DNA of 64,000 nucleotides, from positions 35,355 through 99,354 of the forward strand of contig CAVOLM010000012.1 in NCBI GenBank assembly GCA_963696675.1, in the 5' to 3' direction. How positions within the stretch are numbered: position 1 is the stretch's first letter; the number at the start of each line of letters is the position of its first letter. This DNA comes from DATBVX01 sp963696675 (GTDB lineage: Bacteria > Pseudomonadota > Gammaproteobacteria > Steroidobacterales > Steroidobacteraceae). The notes under the pieces are model-generated. The model saw nothing but the letters and a program-made list of their open reading frames with translations. It made no database searches and had not been told where the DNA came from. This document shows positions 8,540 to 20,281 of this stretch, in pieces. The position numbers were made by a program, and so were the translations under genes.

Positions 8540-9661
8540 TCAGGTCTTCCATACCGCCTGCAGATCGCTCCAGAACTCCGGCAGCCGGTGCAGCATCGCC
8601 TGTATGCCGGGCACGTAGTGGTAGGCGAGCCAGAAAAATACCACCGTGAAACCGAGCCACAGCAAACTGTCGCCCGCTGCATACCATCCGTAGTTGTGGC
8701 CCGACGCCGCGGCGTACGAAGCGCGGCTCGCGAGGCGGATGGGGCCGGCGATGGCTACATACAAGAATATGAGTATCAAGAGTCCCGCCCACAACGGAAT
8801 GTCACTGGGCAACGGCCAGCCGAAAATCAGGCCCGTCGTCACGAGGGAAATCACACTCAGAACCCAGATTACGAATGCGGCGGCCCGGAGTATTCCGAAT
8901 ACCGGAACCATGAATCCGGCGAATACCTGCGTCGCGTAGCCCGGCGCCTGTGGCGTGCCCGGCTGCCCGTGCATCCAATGCTGACGCAGGTTGTGGCGCT
9001 GTTCGCGTCGCCAGGCGCGATTGCGGCGTCGCCACTCGCGCCGCCAGTGGCGGCCGTCGCGGAACTCGTTGTAGTGGCGCTTCGCGGTTTCCACCAGCTG
9101 CTGGGCGTTGAACGGCAAGCCACGCGCCGCGGCCCGTTCTTCCGATGTTTCCGCGTAGGGAATCACGAACATCATCACGACGTAGACCAGGATCCACGCG
9201 CCTGTGGTGCCGAGCGCGAGCACGACGAAGAGTACGCGGACGATGGACACATCGATATTGAAGTACGCTGCCAACCCGTTACAGACGCCGCTGATGAGCG
9301 CGCCCTCGCGGATCTGGTAGAGGCGTTTGGGTGCGCCGGCGTCCGCCGGCCGCGCACTTTGTGACTCGGTCCTGGCGTTCGAGCGGGCCTCTGCATCGCT
9401 GCCGGAGCCGCCATTCACGGGCCCCATGTCGCTGATGATCTGCTTTACTTCGACGGCGCTGACCACGTTCTTGTGCGGGCCAAGGTAACGTTGGCATTTC
9501 TCGCCGATCGCCTGCTCGAGATCCAGGAGGATCTCGGCGCGATCAGGATTGTCCTTGAGTCGCGCAGCAGCATCGTCGAGATAAGTGCGCAGCGCCTCAT
9601 AGCCCGCCTCGTCGAGCTGGTAGGCATTGCCGTTGAGATTGATGGTGATGACCTTGTTCAT
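8540..9661 (-). CDS. PspC domain membrane protein
   Basis: A 373-residue protein. Residues 1-85 form a soluble region beginning MNKVITINLNGNAYQLDE with acidic helices. Residues about 108-170 are the PspC domain (KRLYQIREGALISGVCNGLAAYFNIDVSIVRVLFV, two membrane segments). A basic region rich in Arg and Trp (about 190-225) follows, and then three or four further hydrophobic segments. PspC proteins sense or respond to envelope stress. Its ATG lies 3 bp after the padR stop, so the pair forms a two-gene operon very common in gammaproteobacteria, with PadR as the likely repressor. Intact frame. The downstream target of this long form is unknown. Confidence 0.88.
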   Translation of the reverse strand: MNKVITINLNGNAYQLDEAGYEALRTYLDDAAARLKDNPDRAEILLDLEQAIGEKCQRYLGPHKNVVSAVEVKQIISDMGPVNGGSGSDAEARSNARTESQSARPADAGAPKRLYQIREGALISGVCNGLAAYFNIDVSIVRVLFVVLALGTTGAWILVYVVMMFVIPYAETSEERAAARGLPFNAQQLVETAKRHYNEFRDGRHWRREWRRRNRAWRREQRHNLRQHWMHGQPGTPQAPGYATQVFAGFMVPVFGILRAAAFVIWVLSVISLVTTGLIFGWPLPSDIPLWAGLLILIFLYVAIAGPIRLASRASYAAASGHNYGWYAAGDSLLWLGFTVVFFWLAYHYVPGIQAMLHRLPEFWSDLQAVWKT

Positions 9662-9663
9662 GG

Positions 9664-9987
9664 CTACTGTCCCATCTCTTCCACAGTCGAGTTGATCTGC
9701 TTCCAGTACCGGTTGAGCTCTGTCAGTTGCGACTTGCCCTTGGCGGTGAGCTTGTAGTATTTGCGCGGCGGTCCCGCGTCGGACTCACGCCATTCATAGT
9801 CGACCAGGTCTTCGCGACGCATCTTGCTCAGCAGCGGGTATAGAGTTCCTTCCTGGGTCGCGAACTCGGTGCTTCCCAACTGCTGCATCATGTCGGCGAC
9901 ATACACCTTGTCGGCGGCAATGATCTTCAGGATGAGGAACTCGAGGAGTCCCTTGCGGATCGAGCTGAATTTCTCGTCGATGGCCAT
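9664..9987 (-). CDS. PadR family transcriptional regulator
   Basis: A 107-residue winged-helix repressor of the PadR N-terminal type: RKGLLEFLILKIIAADKVY, then the recognition helix region EFATQEGTLYPLLSKMRREDLV and the wing YEWRESDAGPPRKYYKLTAKGK. Short PadR proteins of this kind (s1 subfamily) bind as dimers to inverted repeats containing GTAC-like cores, and such a repeat (9999-10022) lies immediately upstream. It is co-transcribed with the PspC gene. The inducing signal is unknown; autoregulation is inferred from the operator position. Confidence 0.93.
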   Translation of the reverse strand: MAIDEKFSSIRKGLLEFLILKIIAADKVYVADMMQQLGSTEFATQEGTLYPLLSKMRREDLVDYEWRESDAGPPRKYYKLTAKGKSQLTELNRYWKQINSTVEEMGQ

Positions 9988-9998
9988 GGTGTTAAGAA

Positions 9999-10043
9999 GG
10001 TACCTTGGACGCGCAAGGTACCAATAAGATAAAAGGTAGTCAA
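9999..10043 (-). promoter_or_regulatory. padR promoter with PadR operator
   Basis: GGTACCTTG (9999-10007) and CAAGGTACC (10014-10022) form a perfect 9-bp inverted repeat with a 6-bp spacer, 12 bp upstream of padR. On the minus strand a -35 TTGACT (10038-10043), a 17-bp spacer and a -10-like TACCTT (10015-10020) can be read, so the right arm covers the -10 element. A dimeric repressor bound here would block polymerase, which fits autoregulation. The opposite strand leads to the VOC remnant and pectinesterase. Confidence 0.7.
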
Positions 10044-10101
10044 CACGAAGAACCCGCGGGACAATTCACTTCGCAACCAAACTGTTACGAGGAAGTATCA
10101 G

Positions 10102-10197
10102 ATGCTGATCGATCACATCGGTCTTGCCGTCGGCGACTATCAACGGCTCGATCCGGATGGTCACAACATCGAGGCCGTATGCCACAGGCCGGAATGA
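10102..10197 (+). pseudogene. Internally deleted VOC (glyoxalase-fold) protein remnant, 31 codons
   Basis: An open frame of 31 residues reads MLIDHIGLAVGDY then QRLDPDGHNIEAVCHRPE and a TGA. The first 13 residues match the N-terminus and the last 14 the C-terminus of a common VOC/glyoxalase family, whose members normally have about 120-130 residues. The whole middle is missing in frame. A good ribosome site (GAGGAAG, 10089-10095) is kept, and the stop overlaps the pectinesterase ATG (ATGA at 10194-10197). It may still be translated as a leader peptide that couples to the next gene. This history is inferred from family knowledge; no full copy is in the window. Confidence 0.7.
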
Positions 10198-11348
10198 ACC
10201 GGCGCACTTGGCTCAAGCGAGCGGCATCGGCTGCCGCAATCTCAGCGTTGGGCGGCAGCGAGGCTTCTCCGGCAGCTAAGGAGCCTGGTTTCGACTGCCT
10301 GGTCGACGCGTCAGATGTTTCGGCTGAGGATGCACGGACTCCTGTGGTTCGATCGGTGGCGCAGGCGCTCGAGCAGGCCACTCGCAGCGACAGGGAGTCG
10401 TATCGGATCCTCGTGCGCCCGGGGTGCTACCGCGAAAAGCTGGAGATTACGCGCGCAGGAATCGACCTGATCGGCATGTCGCGCGATTCGACGTGCATTG
10501 CGTTCGACGCAGCGTCGGGTCTGCGCAGAGCGGATGGAACGCAGTGGGGCACCGCCGGTAGCGCGACCCTCACCCTGCGGGCTGCGCGTTTCCGGGCTGC
10601 CCGTCTCACGATTGCCAATGACTTCGACTATCCCGCCAACTTCGCCAAGCTGCCCGCTGATCCAGCTCGCCTGGCGTCGCCTCAGGCCGTGGCGCTCATG
10701 ACCGCGCCAGGCAGTGACTGCGCCCACTTTGAAGACGTCGCGTTAGTTGGCTACCAGGACACAGTCTTCGTGGATGCAGGGAGAAGTCTTTTCGAGCGAT
10801 GTCGGCTCATGGGCCATGTCGATTTCATTTTCGGAGCCGGCCGTGCGTACTTCCAGTCCTGCGACATAGTCAGCCGGCCACGTGTGGGCATCCAGCCGGA
10901 GGGGTACGTGACGGCGCCGAGCACGCTGCTGCGTGATCTCTATGGACTGGTATTTCGCGACTGCCGCTTCGTTCCCGAAAACGACCACGTCCGCGGCGGA
11001 CAGACTTATCTCGGAAGGCCTTGGCATCCGGGCCGCACGTTCTCCGACGGCCGCTATGCGGATCCCGACTCTGCCGGAGCAGTGGCCCTTCTCAATTGCT
11101 GGCTCGATCGGCATATCGCAAGCGAGGGATGGACGCAAATGGGCGGACGCGCGCGTGATGGCTCTCGCATCATGTTCAAGCCCGAGGACGCGCGCTTCTT
11201 CGAGTTCGAGAACCGCGGACCGGGTGCCGCGGCAAGTCCGGCGCGACGGCAACTCGCGCCGAAGGAGGCGCAGCAGTTGACGCGAGAAGTGGTGCTTTCG
11301 GGATGGACCCCCGCGACCTTTGAGATCCCGCAGCCTCCTTCGGCCTAA
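10194..11348 (+). CDS. Secreted pectinesterase (carbohydrate esterase family 8)
   Basis: A 384-residue protein beginning MNRRTWLKRAASAAAISALGG, a twin-arginine-like signal, followed by a right-handed beta-helix pectin methylesterase domain. Active-site segments are GYQDTVFVDAG (first Asp), GHVDFIFGAGRAYFQ (second Asp) and YLGRPWHPG (Arg). It would remove methyl esters from pectin in the periplasm or outside the cell. The ATG at 10194 is chosen because it gives the signal sequence and overlaps the VOC-remnant stop; an ATG at 10179 would add only five residues. No other pectin genes are nearby. It overlaps the convergent aceK stop by 4 bp. Confidence 0.88.
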   Translation: MNRRTWLKRAASAAAISALGGSEASPAAKEPGFDCLVDASDVSAEDARTPVVRSVAQALEQATRSDRESYRILVRPGCYREKLEITRAGIDLIGMSRDSTCIAFDAASGLRRADGTQWGTAGSATLTLRAARFRAARLTIANDFDYPANFAKLPADPARLASPQAVALMTAPGSDCAHFEDVALVGYQDTVFVDAGRSLFERCRLMGHVDFIFGAGRAYFQSCDIVSRPRVGIQPEGYVTAPSTLLRDLYGLVFRDCRFVPENDHVRGGQTYLGRPWHPGRTFSDGRYADPDSAGAVALLNCWLDRHIASEGWTQMGGRARDGSRIMFKPEDARFFEFENRGPGAAASPARRQLAPKEAQQLTREVVLSGWTPATFEIPQPPSA

Positions 11349-13105
11349 AAACTGCTCGCCACCCGCACGCGGTGCGGATGGTACGGCAGCACTTCCATCA
11401 GTTCACCGCTCAGGTGGCGCTGCTGGACATGCCGCCAGAACTCCGCGGTCAGGATCTCGCCGTGGACCTCCAGAAAGGCCTGCTTGAGGCCGGCGTCGAA
11501 GCCGAGGAATGCCATGAAGGTCTCAGGGAACACGTCGTTGTCGGCGACGTAGAACCAGGCCTCGCCGCGCATCTCGTCTTCCTCGCTCGTCGCCTGCGGC
11601 ATGTCGCGGAAGCGGCAGTCGGTGACCCGGCACAGCTCGTCGTAGTCGTAGAAGATCACGCGCCCGTGGCGCGTGACTCCGAAATTCTTGAGCAGCAGGT
11701 CTCCGGCAAAGATATTCGTGTAGGCGAGGTCGCGGATCGCCTGGCCGTAGTCGAGCACCGCCAGCTCCGCGGCCTCGCGTGACTGAGCGCCGAGGTACAG
11801 ATTGAGCGGCGTCATGCGGCGCTCGATGTACATGTGATCGAAGATCAGGTCCTCGCCATCCACGTGCACGCTGCTCGCCGCTTCGCCGGAGAGTTCTTCG
11901 AGGAGCGGGCCTGAAAAGCGCTGCTTTGGAAAACGCAGGCGCTTGAATTCCTGCGCATCCACCAGCCGGCCGGCGCGGTCGTGCTTGAAGACCATCTCGT
12001 ACTTCGCCACGACATCCTGCCGCAGGATGCTCTTGGGATAAGGGAAGCGATCGCGGATGACCTTGAACACGATGTCGAAGGAGGGCAGGGTGAAACAGAT
12101 CATCACCAGCCCGCGATCGCCGGGCGCATGCACGAATTCATCGCTCGACTGCTGCAGGTGGCGGAACAGCTCCCGATAGCGCTCGGTCTTGCCCTGCTTG
12201 GCACGGCCCAGCACGGTGAACAGCTCGCTCACCGGCTTGCGAGGCAGCATCGACTTGAGAAACACGACCGCTTCTCCGACACGCTCCAGATCGACGTGAA
12301 AGTAAGAGCGCGCGAAGCTGAACACGATGCTGACGTCCGCTTCGCGCATCATCACTGCATCCACCAGCACGCCGCCGTCGGTGTTCTTGAGCGCAATCAC
12401 CAGTGGCAGCATCCAGCCGCGCCCAACGACGCGTCCCACCAGGTACGCCCGCGTCATCTGGTAGAACACGGGGCGAATGATCTCGATCTGCTCGACTGCG
12501 CGTCGCTCACTCGCCTGCTGACAATGTGCCGCCACTTCGGTCGCGACATAGGCGACGCTGCGATCGAAGTCCCTCCAGGGCGTGTGGAAGCGAAAATCGG
12601 TCAGGATCTGCTCGCACATCAGCTCGAGCGAGCCGCGATTGAAATAGGTATTGGTGACGACGTGCGAGCTGATGCTGCCGAGCGGATCGAGATCGAGCGC
12701 GACGAACTCCAGGTCCGGTGCAACACCCACGGTCCCGAACAGGCGGCGGGTGATCGAGCTGAAGAACGTCTTGGTGAATTCGGCGTCGGGCAGGGGTTCG
12801 ACCAGGATCGCGAAGTGCCGGCGGATCGAGCGCCACAGCTCCGCATCGAGCGCCGCCGGGCCGAGCTTCACCTTGAGTTGTGCGATGGTCGCGTTGACGA
12901 ACCGGTCGTAGAGCTCGATGCGCTGAACCGCATCGCGCTGGCTGCCGCGCCAGTCGCGAGCCTCGAAATGGGCGGGCGCGCGGCGCGTGATGGCGCGGAA
13001 TTCGTTGTTGTAGTCGACGAACGCCGCGGCGACGTCGTGGGCGCACTGCGGGGCGAGAGTGGGATCGTGGGCGGTGCGAGAGTCGCTCGACTGCACGGAC
13101 TTCAC
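11345..13105 (-). CDS. aceK: Isocitrate dehydrogenase kinase/phosphatase
   Basis: A 586-residue bifunctional enzyme (E. coli 578) that phosphorylates and dephosphorylates isocitrate dehydrogenase, setting the split between the TCA cycle and the glyoxylate bypass. The ATP-binding segment APGDRGLVMICFTLPSFDIV, then FKVIRDRFPYPKS, and the catalytic-region block VIFYDYDELCRVTDCRFRDMP are clearly AceK. It begins 6 bp downstream of the icd stop on the same strand, so kinase and target are co-transcribed, unlike the aceBAK operon of enteric bacteria. No aceA or aceB is in the window. Intact. Confidence 0.96.
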   Translation of the reverse strand: MKSVQSSDSRTAHDPTLAPQCAHDVAAAFVDYNNEFRAITRRAPAHFEARDWRGSQRDAVQRIELYDRFVNATIAQLKVKLGPAALDAELWRSIRRHFAILVEPLPDAEFTKTFFSSITRRLFGTVGVAPDLEFVALDLDPLGSISSHVVTNTYFNRGSLELMCEQILTDFRFHTPWRDFDRSVAYVATEVAAHCQQASERRAVEQIEIIRPVFYQMTRAYLVGRVVGRGWMLPLVIALKNTDGGVLVDAVMMREADVSIVFSFARSYFHVDLERVGEAVVFLKSMLPRKPVSELFTVLGRAKQGKTERYRELFRHLQQSSDEFVHAPGDRGLVMICFTLPSFDIVFKVIRDRFPYPKSILRQDVVAKYEMVFKHDRAGRLVDAQEFKRLRFPKQRFSGPLLEELSGEAASSVHVDGEDLIFDHMYIERRMTPLNLYLGAQSREAAELAVLDYGQAIRDLAYTNIFAGDLLLKNFGVTRHGRVIFYDYDELCRVTDCRFRDMPQATSEEDEMRGEAWFYVADNDVFPETFMAFLGFDAGLKQAFLEVHGEILTAEFWRHVQQRHLSGELMEVLPYHPHRVRVASSF

Positions 13106-13111
13106 AACCCG

Positions 13112-14422
<1,311 letters not shown>

Positions 14423-14563
14423 GTCGAACTCCTCAACGGCGCGACTCGGGCAGTGGACGTCGGACGAGGCGCGAATGCTAGCACAGCGCAGAACCAGGGC
14501 ATTCTTGTCGCGCACCTGCCCCTCGCGACAAGGCAGCGCAGCAGCCGTGGTCCCTTGTCTCAC

Positions 14564-14580
14564 ATACCCCCTGGGGGTAT
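14564..14580. promoter_or_regulatory. CsoR-type copper operator, perfect palindrome
   Basis: ATACCCCCTGGGGGTAT is a perfect 8+1+8 inverted repeat and matches the known form of CsoR operators (TACCCC-GGGGTA). It overlaps the csoR translation start, so repressor binding would cover the transcription start region of the csoR-copper operon. Copper(I) binding to CsoR normally releases it. No second copy is evident elsewhere in the island. Confidence 0.85.
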
Positions 14581-14866
14581 GGTAGGAGAGGTGAAACACG
14601 CCAGTCACAAATCACAGCTGGTACGGCTCCAGCGGATCCACGGTCAGGTCGGCGGACTGGTGCGCATGGTCGAAGAGCGCCGTTACTGCCTGGAAATACT
14701 CACGCAGCTGCGCGCGGCGCGCGCCGCGCTCAGCCGGGTCGAAGAGAACATCCTGCGCGAGCACGTCGAGCACTGTGTTGGAGATGCCGTGCGCTCGGGA
14801 AAGGCGACGGCCGTGCAGGCGAAGCTCGATGAGCTGTTCGAAGTCCTGTCGAAGTTTGGCGGCTGA
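14579..14866 (+). CDS. csoR: Copper-sensing repressor, CsoR/RcnR family
   Basis: A 95-residue all-helical repressor: SHKSQLVRLQRIHGQVGGLVRMVEERRYCLEILTQLRAARAAL. Counted from the ATG at 14579, Cys37, His62 and Cys66 occupy the Cys-His-Cys Cu(I) ligand pattern of CsoR with exactly the spacing of the M. tuberculosis protein, whereas RcnR would have His in the last place. The start is uncertain: the ATG lies inside the operator, and a GTG at 14591 is an in-frame alternative. It is the first gene of the copper transcript, 18 bp before the P-type ATPase. Confidence 0.87.
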   Translation: MVGEVKHASHKSQLVRLQRIHGQVGGLVRMVEERRYCLEILTQLRAARAALSRVEENILREHVEHCVGDAVRSGKATAVQAKLDELFEVLSKFGG

Positions 14867-14884
14867 GGCCGCGAAGCCAGAGTC

Positions 14885-17028
<2,144 letters not shown>

Positions 17029-17092
17029 TGGCGTGGGCGCACCTTCCTGTGACGCTTGCCGGTGCGGATCAAATCCAGTAGCGTCGAACGTG

Positions 17093-17485
17093 ATGAAGAT
17101 TCTGGCCCACTCGCTGAGGTTTCTGGTTCTGGTGGCGCTGGTCCTGAACGGCACCGCCGCCCACAGCATGCGAGTAACCGCGGCCAGCGTCCCGCATGCG
17201 ACCGCTGTGAAAACCGGATCCCCGAGCTGCCATACGAGCGCCGATCAGCCTGATGCCACGAAACCAGCATCGCAAGGTCGCGGTGCGGGCACTGATCACA
17301 GTCCTCTACCCACCCATCATTGCGGCTTGGGTTGCACTTGTGCCTGCGCTTACCACAGCCCGGCGCTGTCCCTGTTCAATGCAGATCCAGGGCTGCTCCG
17401 AGGCGCATCTGCAGTTTTGATCATCCCGCGCGTCGCGTTCCGTTCGCTGACGCCGTTGCCACTCCTCAGGCCCCCGATCGCCTGA
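17093..17485 (+). CDS. copL: CopL-like periplasmic copper-binding regulatory protein
   Basis: A 130-residue exported protein with a signal segment (MKILAHSLRFLVLVALVLNG) followed by a Cys/His-rich middle: CHTSADQ, then HHCGLGCTCACAYH. This is the pattern of CopL, the small protein encoded upstream of copAB in Xanthomonas and relatives and needed for copper-induced expression there. Here too it precedes the multicopper oxidase and copB. The ATG at 17093 is 64 bp after the ATPase stop. The family call rests on the metal-ligand cluster and position; sequence outside the cluster is weakly conserved. Confidence 0.75.
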   Translation: MKILAHSLRFLVLVALVLNGTAAHSMRVTAASVPHATAVKTGSPSCHTSADQPDATKPASQGRGAGTDHSPLPTHHCGLGCTCACAYHSPALSLFNADPGLLRGASAVLIIPRVAFRSLTPLPLLRPPIA

Positions 17486-17629
17486 TTCCACCCTGACGCC
17501 GGCACGCCCGGCGCCCCGCGATTCCTGCGCGTAGGGCGAAGGCCTTCGCACTCGTGCAGCGGCATCATTGATGTTGGCGTCCGGCAAGCCTGCCTGGCGA
17601 AATTGGACGCGACTGGTGATCGATGATCC

Positions 17630-18826
17630 ATGAAGATTCACACTCATCTTGATCAGACCGCACGCGGCGCCCGACTCGCACGCCGCACTTTCGTCCAGGG
17701 CCTCGCGATGGGGGGCGTTGCCGCGGGCCTCGGTTTGTGGCGCCCTTCTGTTCGGGCCGCCACCAGCGCCAATCAGCCAACAGCGCTTGTCGGCTCCGAC
17801 TTTGAACTATCGATCGGCGAGACGCCGATGAATTTCACCGGAAAATCTCGTGTCGCGGTAACAGTTAACGACTCATTGCCGGCTCCGATTCTGCGCTGGC
17901 GCGAGGGCGACACGGTGACACTGCGGGTCGCTAATCGCCTGCGCGAGGAAGCTTCGATCCATTGGCACGGCATTCTGCTGCCCGCGAACATGGATGGCGT
18001 TCCGGGCTTGAGCTTTCACGGCATTCTCCCGGGCGAGAGCTACGTATATCGGTTCAAAGTTCGCCAGGCGGGCACCTACTGGTATCACAGCCATTCCGCA
18101 TTCCAGGAGCAACGAGGTCTTTACGGCCCGCTGGTGATCGAGCCGCGCGAGCCGGAACCCTTTCACTACGACCGCGAGCACGTGGTGATGCTCTCGGACT
18201 GGACCGACGAGAATCCGGACGGCCTGTTCGCCAATCTCAAGAAGCAGTCCGACTACTACAACTTTCACAAACGCACGGTGGGCGACGTCGTGCACGACGT
18301 CCAGCAGAGGGGATGGAAGGCGACGCTCGCGGACCGCGCGATGTGGGGCGAGATGCGGATGAGCCCTACCGATTTGGCGGACGTGAGCGGCTACACGTAC
18401 ACCTATCTACTCAACGGTACGACCCCTGCCGGAAACTGGACGGCTATCTTTGGCAAGGGAGAGCGCGTTCGCCTGCGCTTCATCAACGGGTCGTCGATGA
18501 CGTACTTCGACGTGCGCATCCCCGGGCTGAAAATGACCGTGGTTGCCGCTGATGGGCAATACGTTCATCCCGTAAGCATCGACGAGTTTCGCATCGCGGT
18601 GGCTGAGACGCTGGACGTCATCGTTGAACCCTCCGGCCAGGATGCGTTCACGATTTTCGCGCAGTCGATGGATCGCACCGGCTATGCGCGCGGCACGCTT
18701 GCGCTGCGCGAGGGCTTGAGCGCGCCAGTACCGCAGCCAGATGCGCGCGTGATGCTGACGATGGCTGACCTGGGCCATGGCGGGATGGACCACGGTGGGC
18801 ACGACATGGACGCCATGCCCACATGA
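17630..18826 (+). CDS. copA: Multicopper oxidase CopA (PcoA type), N-terminal part, ends at in-frame TGA
   Basis: 398 residues with a twin-arginine signal (LARRTFVQGLAMGGVAAGLG) and the first two cupredoxin domains. Copper ligands are visible in SIHWHGILLPANMDGV and YWYHSHSAFQEQRGLYG. The protein oxidises Cu(I) in the periplasm. The frame ends at TGA (18824-18826) in a Met/His-rich linker (HGGMDHGGHDMDAM). The same frame reopens at once, with an ATG 6 nt later, and runs to the end of domain 3. Read together the two parts give a full CopA of about 611 residues. This part alone lacks the type 1 copper site. Confidence 0.9.
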   Translation: MKIHTHLDQTARGARLARRTFVQGLAMGGVAAGLGLWRPSVRAATSANQPTALVGSDFELSIGETPMNFTGKSRVAVTVNDSLPAPILRWREGDTVTLRVANRLREEASIHWHGILLPANMDGVPGLSFHGILPGESYVYRFKVRQAGTYWYHSHSAFQEQRGLYGPLVIEPREPEPFHYDREHVVMLSDWTDENPDGLFANLKKQSDYYNFHKRTVGDVVHDVQQRGWKATLADRAMWGEMRMSPTDLADVSGYTYTYLLNGTTPAGNWTAIFGKGERVRLRFINGSSMTYFDVRIPGLKMTVVAADGQYVHPVSIDEFRIAVAETLDVIVEPSGQDAFTIFAQSMDRTGYARGTLALREGLSAPVPQPDARVMLTMADLGHGGMDHGGHDMDAMPT

Positions 18827-18832
18827 GCCACG

Positions 18833-19465
18833 ATGCATGCCAGCAATACGGCACGGCACGAAGGTCATGCGGGCCACCAAATGCCGTCGACTTCGGACGA
18901 GCACAGTGGCCACGCGATGCCCGCGGATGAGCAGGGCGGCATGCAGGCGCATCCCGAGAGCGAAAGCGGCAATCCACTCGTCGACATGCAGAGCATGTCG
19001 CCCACGACGCGCCTCGACGATCCGGGTATCGGGCTGCGCAGCAACGGCCGGCGTGTGCTGACCTACGCAGATCTCAGGAGCCTGTTTGCCGATCCCGACG
19101 GGCGTGAGCCGGGTCGTACGCTCGAGCTGCATCTCACCGGGCACATGATGCGCTTCGCCTGGTCATTCGACGGTATCAAGTTTTCCGACGCCGAGCCGGT
19201 CAGGCTCAACTATGGCGAGCGCCTGCGCATCGTACTGGTCAACGACACGATGATGACTCATCCCATCCATCTGCATGGCATGTGGAGTGATCTCGAGGAT
19301 GCGCGTGCTGCATTTCATCTCCGCAAGCACACCGTCGACATACCGCCCGGCACCCGGCGCAGCTACCGCGTCACTGCTGATGCGCTTGGTCGCTGGGCCT
19401 ATCACTGCCACCTGCTCTACCACATGGAAGCCGGCATGATGCGGGAAGTCATGGTGAACGGATGA
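18833..19465 (+). CDS. copA: Multicopper oxidase CopA, C-terminal part (same frame after the TGA)
   Basis: 210 residues holding the rest of the His/Met-rich linker and the third cupredoxin domain. HPIHLHGMW and WAYHCHLLYHMEAGMM provide the type 1, 2 and 3 copper ligands. It has no signal peptide of its own, so if it is made separately it would stay in the cytoplasm. A full enzyme needs readthrough of, or an error at, the TGA at 18824. The stop overlaps the copB ATG (ATGA at 19462-19465), as in intact copAB operons. Confidence 0.88.
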   Translation: MHASNTARHEGHAGHQMPSTSDEHSGHAMPADEQGGMQAHPESESGNPLVDMQSMSPTTRLDDPGIGLRSNGRRVLTYADLRSLFADPDGREPGRTLELHLTGHMMRFAWSFDGIKFSDAEPVRLNYGERLRIVLVNDTMMTHPIHLHGMWSDLEDARAAFHLRKHTVDIPPGTRRSYRVTADALGRWAYHCHLLYHMEAGMMREVMVNG

Positions 19466-20271
19466 ACGCGCCGCTAACGATGTTGCGGACACCGTGCTTA
19501 CTCGTCACTCATGTGCTCGGTGCGATGCTTCTCTTCGCGGCGAGCTTCGACGCGACGGCGCAGCCGCCCGATCTGCCGCCAGTCACAGACGCCGAGCGCG
19601 CGGCGGTGTTCCCGGACCTGCCTGGTCACGCCGCCCGCGATCAGGCGATCAACTACTACGTGCTGTTCGATCAGCTCGAGTGGCAGAACGCCGCTGAAGG
19701 CAGCGCTCTCAATTGGGATGCAACAGCGTGGATCGGCGGCGACCTCGACAGACTGTGGCTGCGCACGCAGGGTGAACACGAAGGCGGACACACTGTGAAC
19801 GCTGAGATTGAAGGGCTCTGGGGCCATGCCATCGCGCGGTGGTGGGATCTTGTTGCCGGCGTGCGTGAGGATCCGCGGCCGGGTCCTTCACAGACATGGG
19901 GTGCGTTTGGCGTGCGCGGCCTCGCACCGTACAAGTTCGAGCTGGAGGCGACCGCGTACATCGGCGAATCTGGCCAGACGGCCGTGCGCTTTGATGCCGA
20001 GTACGAGCTGTTGTTTACGAATCGCCTGATCCTGCAGCCGCGGGTCGAGCTCAATGTGCATGGCAAAGACGATCTGCAGCGCGGAATCGGCTCGGGTCTG
20101 AGCACCAGCGAGATCGGGCTGCGCCTGCGATATGAATTGCGCCGCGAGTTCGCGCCGTACGTCGGCGTGACGTGGAATCGCAAGTGGGGAGATACCGCGG
20201 ATTTCGCCCGGATCAATGGCGAGGACATCGATGAGACGCGATGGGTCGCCGGCTTCCGCATCTGGTTCTGA
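19462..20271 (+). CDS. copB: Outer-membrane copper resistance protein CopB
   Basis: A 269-residue outer-membrane beta-barrel of the CopB/PcoB family, with a signal sequence ending near ATAQP. The family's conserved stretches NYYVLFDQLEWQ, NWDATAWIGGDLDRLWLR, ARWWDLVAGVREDPRPGP and the C-terminal barrel end VAGFRIWF are clear. The long Met/His repeat common at the N-terminus of CopB is absent, which makes this a short form. It is translationally coupled to copA. It probably helps sequester or pass copper at the outer membrane. Confidence 0.92.
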   Translation: MNAPLTMLRTPCLLVTHVLGAMLLFAASFDATAQPPDLPPVTDAERAAVFPDLPGHAARDQAINYYVLFDQLEWQNAAEGSALNWDATAWIGGDLDRLWLRTQGEHEGGHTVNAEIEGLWGHAIARWWDLVAGVREDPRPGPSQTWGAFGVRGLAPYKFELEATAYIGESGQTAVRFDAEYELLFTNRLILQPRVELNVHGKDDLQRGIGSGLSTSEIGLRLRYELRREFAPYVGVTWNRKWGDTADFARINGEDIDETRWVAGFRIWF

Positions 20272-20281
20272 GGAGAACATC

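Noticed and set aside
18824..18826. Selenocysteine or programmed readthrough at the TGA in the multicopper oxidase
   Set aside because: No selenoprotein is known at this variable linker and no hairpin of SECIS type follows; a point error or nonsense mutation is simpler.
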